From positions 7,193,632 through 7,257,631 of the forward strand of contig CM119271.1 in NCBI GenBank assembly GCA_051294375.1: DNA of 64,000 bases. Direction: 5' to 3'. The notes beneath the pieces are model-generated. The model saw nothing but the letters and a program-made list of their open reading frames with translations, was not told the DNA's origin and searched no databases. Within the stretch, counting starts at the first letter, position 1, and each line of letters starts with the position of its first letter. The DNA comes from Paraspadella gotoi. Its lineage: Eukaryota; Chaetognatha. Shown here piece after piece: positions 58,655-64,000 of the stretch. A program made the translations under genes and the position numbers.

Positions 58655-60812
58655 AGAAAATCAAATAATTTAATAATTAAATCTATGAAAGAATTTTATA
58701 ACTTTGAAGTTTTTTTTAGCGATAAATAACATGAATTGTTTTAATTAATTCGTCATGGATGGCTTTTATAGCTACTGGTCAGTTGTATCTTTTCCATTAT
58801 AAGATAAATTTGATAACTTCTTTTTTGTTTAATAATCTGCGACTGCTATTATTCTGTACGTTTTGACAAAATCTAAAAATTACTGATATTAAAACATTAT
58901 TATGGAAACAGACGAAAACTTCTCTTTTTAAATCAGATGCTATTTATTTTGTGCAGTGATATTATATTATCCTTGAACAAATATTAGAAAAGTTTTAAAC
59001 AATCCCAACTAGACATTTTTAAGGCCAAAAGTTAGGTTGTTTATAAAAAAAAAACTGCAAGATGCAAAAACAGTAATGAAACAAAAGTTATTTTTGCTTG
59101 AATATCTTTTGAAAAAAAATAGGAGGCAAGGATGGGTTGGTATCAAATTAAAGCCCTGAATCATGGGAACCATTTCTAGAACAGTTTTGTAAGTTTTATC
59201 TCATAAATCTTTTACACAGTTTTTAAATTAAATACGAGTGTAAAAGTATAAACAGTTTTTTGGCATTACGAAATTTAATGAAGGGATATAAAATTTTTTG
59301 TTTTCTTTTGTAAATTGAAGAGGATAGTCTGAATTACATTTAATTACCACTAAATTTTGCTCTACTTTTGATAAATTTGCTTTGTATTTTTCAGTTGACA
59401 AGTAATAAAACAATAGCAAAAATTTGTAGTAGCTTGATAAGATGTATTTTTGAAATATGAAAAATGATAAATAATAAAATGTTTTCAGGCTGGCTAAATA
59501 ATACCAACAGTCTGGACGTTTAACCTTCCTTGTCTGTGAAAAAAAAATTATCATTTTTCAATATCTTTCAACTGCAAAGAAAAAGCTTGATTACTGCTTG
59601 TTTATCATAATAAATTTTAAAAAATTACTTACTGCTGACATATTTGACAAAGCAAGTCCTCCATTGGTCTTGAATTTAACTTAGCTAATTTTCTTTTAAA
59701 AGGGAAGTTAATTCTATTATTTATCATTGCGCATTTTAATTAAGAAAGAAAAATTAGCGAAAAGGGTTCATTGACTGACATTAATGATTGGCATTTTTAA
59801 GGTTTCTTTAACTGCCCCGATGTACCTCGAAGAGCATAAAGGATCATTATTGTCGATGTCACGATGGGAAGCGAGGATTGTTCTCTACGTTTAATGCCTG
59901 ATTCTGAATTTTATTTTTTTCCCGCTTTCAAATGTATTAAATTAAAAAAAATTAATTGAGAGAACGATCAGGGACTCGTCGGTCGGCATGGAGGATACCG
60001 GTTGGGGTAAAGACTCTCGGAGTTGCCCCTACTGTCGCCGTCAAAGATTTTTGAAACAACGTTTTTTTTTCATGCTATTCTACGGGACGATAACTGCTAT
60101 ACTATGGGTACTATTTACTTTTTTAGTTTTTTAAACATTCTCTTTCGCGTAATCAGAAGAGACGTTTTGCAATGTCAGAAAATTATAGAAAAAAAAAAGT
60201 AAAACGTTTTCAAAAATTTAAAAAAATCTATAGAGGAAGTCTACTATAACTTAACAAATATAACTGATGCTAATAATGTATCAGGACTTTGATGCCCACT
60301 CCAAATAAATCAAACTGCTTAATATACTCGCTTTTCTTCATATTAAAAAGAGGCTACTGATTAAAGTTTAAAAACCCTACAAAAGGCAAGTCCGAATATC
60401 AAGATATTTTAAGTACATTTGACAACCTTAAATAATGTCTAGTTGGGAATTGTGTGTAAAATGTTTTAAATTTTGTCAAGGGATGATATTAGTATCAGTT
60501 TTCAAGCACAATTAATCAGCATGTGATTTAAAAAGAAAGTGTTTGTCGTCTGTTTTCAACATAATTTTTAATACCAGTGATTTTTTGATTTATGTCAAAA
60601 GTAATTAGTAGAATATAGGCGAGTCGGTATACTAAAAATCAAAGAAGTTATTCAATATTTTATAATTTGAGGAATGATACAACTGAGTAGTAGCTATTAA
60701 AAGCATCAATGAACAGGATTATAATATAGATTAGTCCTTATTTAATGGCTAAAAAAAAATTCAAAGTTAAAATTTTTTTCATATATTTAATTTATAAATT
60801 ATTTTTTTTCTT
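58655..60812. mobile_element. Long inverted repeat, probable transposable element
   Basis: The left arm (about 58655-59024) pairs with the reverse complement of 60426-60812 at roughly 70-75 percent identity by eye. Shared ordered blocks include cccaactagacatt, tttttaaatca, aaacagacga, tagctact, cagttgtatc, ataacttctt and taactttgaa. The arms are about 370-390 bases and may be longer on the left, where a gap cuts in. The 1.4-kb interior is AT-rich with one minus-strand open frame (59554-59228, 108 residues) that I cannot place in a family. A DNA transposon with long terminal inverted repeats, now non-autonomous, is the simplest reading; a collapsed inverted duplication is the alternative. Confidence 0.7.
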
Positions 60813-61340
60813 TGTCAAAATCATCGACATAATAACTTGACTATATATGTATTTGAAAGGCCTATATAGGTAGGTAGATCCCTTATAATATAAAATTTTT
60901 TTCTTCATCATTTGGCATAGTATATAATTTTTTTTGTTCTAATTTAAATGTATTGTGGAGAAGAAATTAAAATAATATTTTGAAGTAAGATTGGAAAGCA
61001 AGAGTTAATTCTAGCAAATTAAACTATTAAAGATAGAATAATGGTTATGGACGTCAGAACGGAAGTAAAATTGTTTCATAGATTATAGGATGATGCATGA
61101 TATTTGTCATTTTTAACAAAATTTAAACCATTTTTTAAGAAATTTTTTTTATTCTACTTTATTGATTTTGCTATAGCTAATTGTAATATTAATTTATAAA
61201 AGACACTGCTCATTTTAGTGAAGAGAATGTTTGATTAAGCTCTTTTTTTGTGTAGCCCAAAGGTCCGGATAACGTATCCGGGACATCTCATTCTTGTGCA
61301 GATCCATCGGCGATAAATCGATGTAAAAAGGAACCGGGTG
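60813..61340. other. AT-rich flank between inverted repeat and duplication
   Basis: No gene. The right end has a small palindrome (ccggata-acg-tatccgg at about 61265-61281) about 60 bases before the duplicated segment begins. Confidence 0.5.
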
Positions 61341-62312
61341 TCTTAATAACTAAAAGAGAAACGAAAGGGGAATCCCGTTCCGGGCGTGACGGAAAAAAAA
61401 AAGTCACCGCTTTCACCTTTCTAATCCTCAAACCACCTTTTACCCCTCTGCCCACACAAAAGAAACAGGTGGCAACATCCGCCGGCGCGACGAGGTAAAA
61501 CTTTTAGATAACAACTGCGCAACCTCGATACCCGCTTGCCCCGACCCCCGTCGATTTTTACTTTGCCACGCCCACCGTTTGGCGGCGTCCCAACCCCCCC
61601 CATTCTCGCTTGATCCCGTTTTATTCCTTTTTCAATTAAAGAAAAAAAAAAAGTCGTGAGATGAAATCGAAAAAATCGATTTTTTCGTTTGTTCGCCTTG
61701 AAAGGATTAAAGGACGGGACCGGGTTGGAAAGGGAAATGGTGAGTTGGATGATAATAAAGTGTTCAAAAGTCCATTGTCCAAAGTCGGGGGAAAGATGGC
61801 TCATTCATAGAACGAATGGATAATTTTGTGTTTGTCGTTACTGTTTGAACACTAATTAGAGGTTAAAAAAGACAGTTTCCTTTTAGAGAGAGAAGGAGAG
61901 AGAGAGTGAAAAAAGAGGATTAGGTTCGAAAACAAGGAAGGTGATGTTTTCAATTAGGCCACGATTTGTTCAGTCACAGCAACGACATACAGGCTAAGTC
62001 AACTGTCAAGGTTATACGACCCCCTGAATTCTTCCGAGAAAGCCTAAACGTGAGAAAAAAGAGCGAGAAGAAAGTTGAATGAAAATATCGACAAAGGTCG
62101 AAGAAGAAGAGTGCGAGAGAGAGAGAGCGGAACGTAAAGAGAGGGAGACAGAGTAAGAAAAAGAGTGAGGAGAGAGAGAGAGACATTTTTCGTTCCGAGG
62201 GTTTTTATCGGTTGCCCATTTTGTAACAGGAACCGAAACCCGAGGAAATGAATCGGCTTAACATTTTTTCCCTTAAGATTGGAAGCCGTTCCGGAAAGAA
62301 CTCTCTCTCTCT

Positions 62313-62347
<35 letters not shown>

Positions 62348-63738
62348 CTCCGTTCCTGACAGAAGAAGAGGAAGGGACAAACAAGGTTTTGTTCCCCCCT
62401 TTGAGAATTGAAAAAGTGACATTTTGTGGGATTTTTAGGAGGGGGGGGTTGAGTAGGGCCTCGGGAAAAAATTGGCCCAGAGTAGATCGCCAAGGTGGGC
62501 CGCTTCTGGATGCTTCCGGTTGCCAATAACCGAGAGAGAGAGAGAGACGCCACGTCAGCCACGTCAAAAGATTTGGAAGCGTAAAAGAGGTCAGGCGAGT
62601 CAAAGCCGAAGTCAATAAACGTCAAAGGTCAGTGACGTCAAAAAGGCCAAGTCGGATAACGTCAAAAATTGATGACGTCAATGTCTGGATTCTCGTCGAA
62701 AGGCTGAAATTTGAAATCTGACACGAAAGAAGAAGATTTTGAAAAGGGGGTAAAATGGAAGAGTCGAGAGAACTGACAACGTTTGACACGAATTTGATAA
62801 ATAGGGATAATTTGGCCGATGTCCGAGTATTCGTTGATAATTGCCATTGACTTCATTGGTCGAATGATTGCGAAAATAAGTCCACCGCCAAACTAATAAC
62901 GTCCGTAACCCAATATAACGTCCAACCGGGGGCACACAAAAAAAACAAAAAAACAACACAACGACGGCAGAAAGTCAAAGCGGCTGCCAAGTTTTTCTTC
63001 AAAAAAACCACGTTAACGAAAATGTCGCTTTGCGTCTTATCGACGTCACAACGACTCAACGAACTTGTCTCCAGGAATTGAGGGTGGGGCGGGGGGTGAA
63101 AGGGAGAAGAGGGGGAGATTTGGGGGAGAGGGTTAGAGGGAGAGGGAGGGGAACCAAAGGCGCCTAAACATCTCCACCCTCCAAGGTGGGAATTATAAAA
63201 CCACGATTCCTAGTTTTTACGAACCTTAACGGGTAAAATACCCTCTTTCCGAACCTGACTTACCCTCCCATTTGGAGTCGACTACCCAACGGGCAGAGAT
63301 GCAGCGGAAATCGACCTTGTCCGTCTTGTCGATGGTTCCTTCGCAGGTGGCGGCCGTTTCTGCAGGGTTCTTGTTGGTGCAGGGATTTTTCGAATTGGCA
63401 ATACTCTCTACCCATTGATCGCCGCAGATCAAGTAGCTCTGTTTTTTGAGGAGAGGGAAAGACGAGGGGTTTAATAAGTTAACCGAATAGTTCAATAAAC
63501 GCTAAATAAAAATCTAATTTGCTTTTTTTCCCCCCATGCGAAGTTTAAAAACGATTAGATTTATTATACTTTAACCGGATTTGGGTGTTTTCCCATTTTC
63601 GCATATTCAATAGTTATATCTTTATGAAAATCATAGTCCTATGGAGGCGACGAATTTGAAATATTTTAACACGGTTATGGACAACTCGGGAGGTCTTACT
63701 AAGAATTTTTTTTTTTTCGAACACTAGATTTCCCCGTT

Positions 63739-63778
<40 letters not shown>

Positions 63779-64000
63779 AGAGAAGAGAGGAGAGAGAAAG
63801 GCCCCTCGTCAAAAAAGGATATTTTCTGCTCTCGACTCTTTTTAAGGATCCTTTGTAGTAGGAGAACAACGTGAATAATCGACGACGACGACGACGACGA
63901 CAAGGACGTTGGCGAGACGACAAAGAGCTCCTTTCACTTTCGCGTTCATTTCAGCTCTCGAAAAAATTAACACTGGAAAATAAATCAAACGCCCCCCCTA
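61341..64000. repeat. Direct duplication, copy 2 (degraded)
   Basis: Collinear with 50431-53070. Differences are dominated by single-base insertions and deletions, many in homopolymers, the pattern expected of uncorrected long-read gap filling. Copy 2 reaches the window edge and probably continues. Confidence 0.95.
63289..63442 (-). pseudogene. Broken second copy of a Notch EGF exon
   Basis: Corresponds to exon 52534-52384 (EGF1-EGF2). The minus-strand reading has several frame changes: a CIC motif becomes LIC, one Cys is lost next to a duplicated G in the gccgcc-like site, and the CICPLG end is shifted. Either sequencing error in a redundant contig or a true dead exon copy; I favour the former. 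Confidence 0.8.

Noticed and set aside
59228-59554. 108-codon minus-strand open frame in the AT-rich block
   Set aside because: Not listed as a gene: it is AT-rich, lacks recognisable motifs and lies inside the inverted repeat; kept only as a note in that element.

Overview
This is a piece of animal (metazoan) nuclear genome. The genes are split by short introns (mostly 60-500 bases) with GT-AG, and occasionally GC-AG, borders. The products are animal-specific: a complete-looking Notch receptor with 36 EGF repeats, calaxin, vasohibin, profilin and NEK9. Exons are GC-rich. Introns and intergenic DNA are AT-rich and full of CT/GA microsatellites. I read it as an invertebrate but cannot fix the phylum from sequence alone.

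Layout. 1-2320 (-): a VWA-domain protein that runs off the left edge. 2331-5076: AT-rich intergenic DNA with small repeats. 5077-5896 (+): a decayed Cdc42/Rac-type GTPase. 6223-8566 (-): an unrecognised two-pass membrane protein. 9650-13744 (-): the U2 snRNP-associated splicing factor U2SURP/SR140. 14504-15867 (+): calaxin (EFCAB1/CLXN), a ciliary EF-hand protein. 16482-18747 (+): vasohibin, a tubulin detyrosinase. 18982-23613 (+): NEK9 in a single 4.6-kb exon, with an unusual N-terminal extension. 25875-27823 (+): profilin, flanked and interrupted by long CT microsatellites. 28884-33032 (-): a six-exon coiled-coil protein. 34443-55893 (-): Notch, 30 coding exons; the signal-peptide exon was not found. 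58442-64000: assembly gaps, a long inverted repeat, and a degraded second copy of a Notch intron/exon segment.

I built the gene models by hand from splice signals, reading frame and family knowledge. Exon phases add up for U2SURP, calaxin, vasohibin, profilin, the coiled-coil gene, the membrane protein and all 30 Notch exons. That is strong internal support, but no transcript evidence was available.

There is no operon-like logic. Several neighbours (calaxin, vasohibin, NEK9, perhaps the coiled-coil gene) belong to cilia or microtubule biology, which may be chance. The most notable observations are: a Notch negative regulatory region with only two LNR modules; a DUF4347-like domain fused in front of NEK9; the GTPase pseudogene; a perfect 64-bp hairpin in a profilin intron; a long inverted repeat at 58.6-60.8 kb; and a 2.65-kb direct duplication between the Notch intron and the right end, which looks like an assembly artefact or unmerged haplotype.
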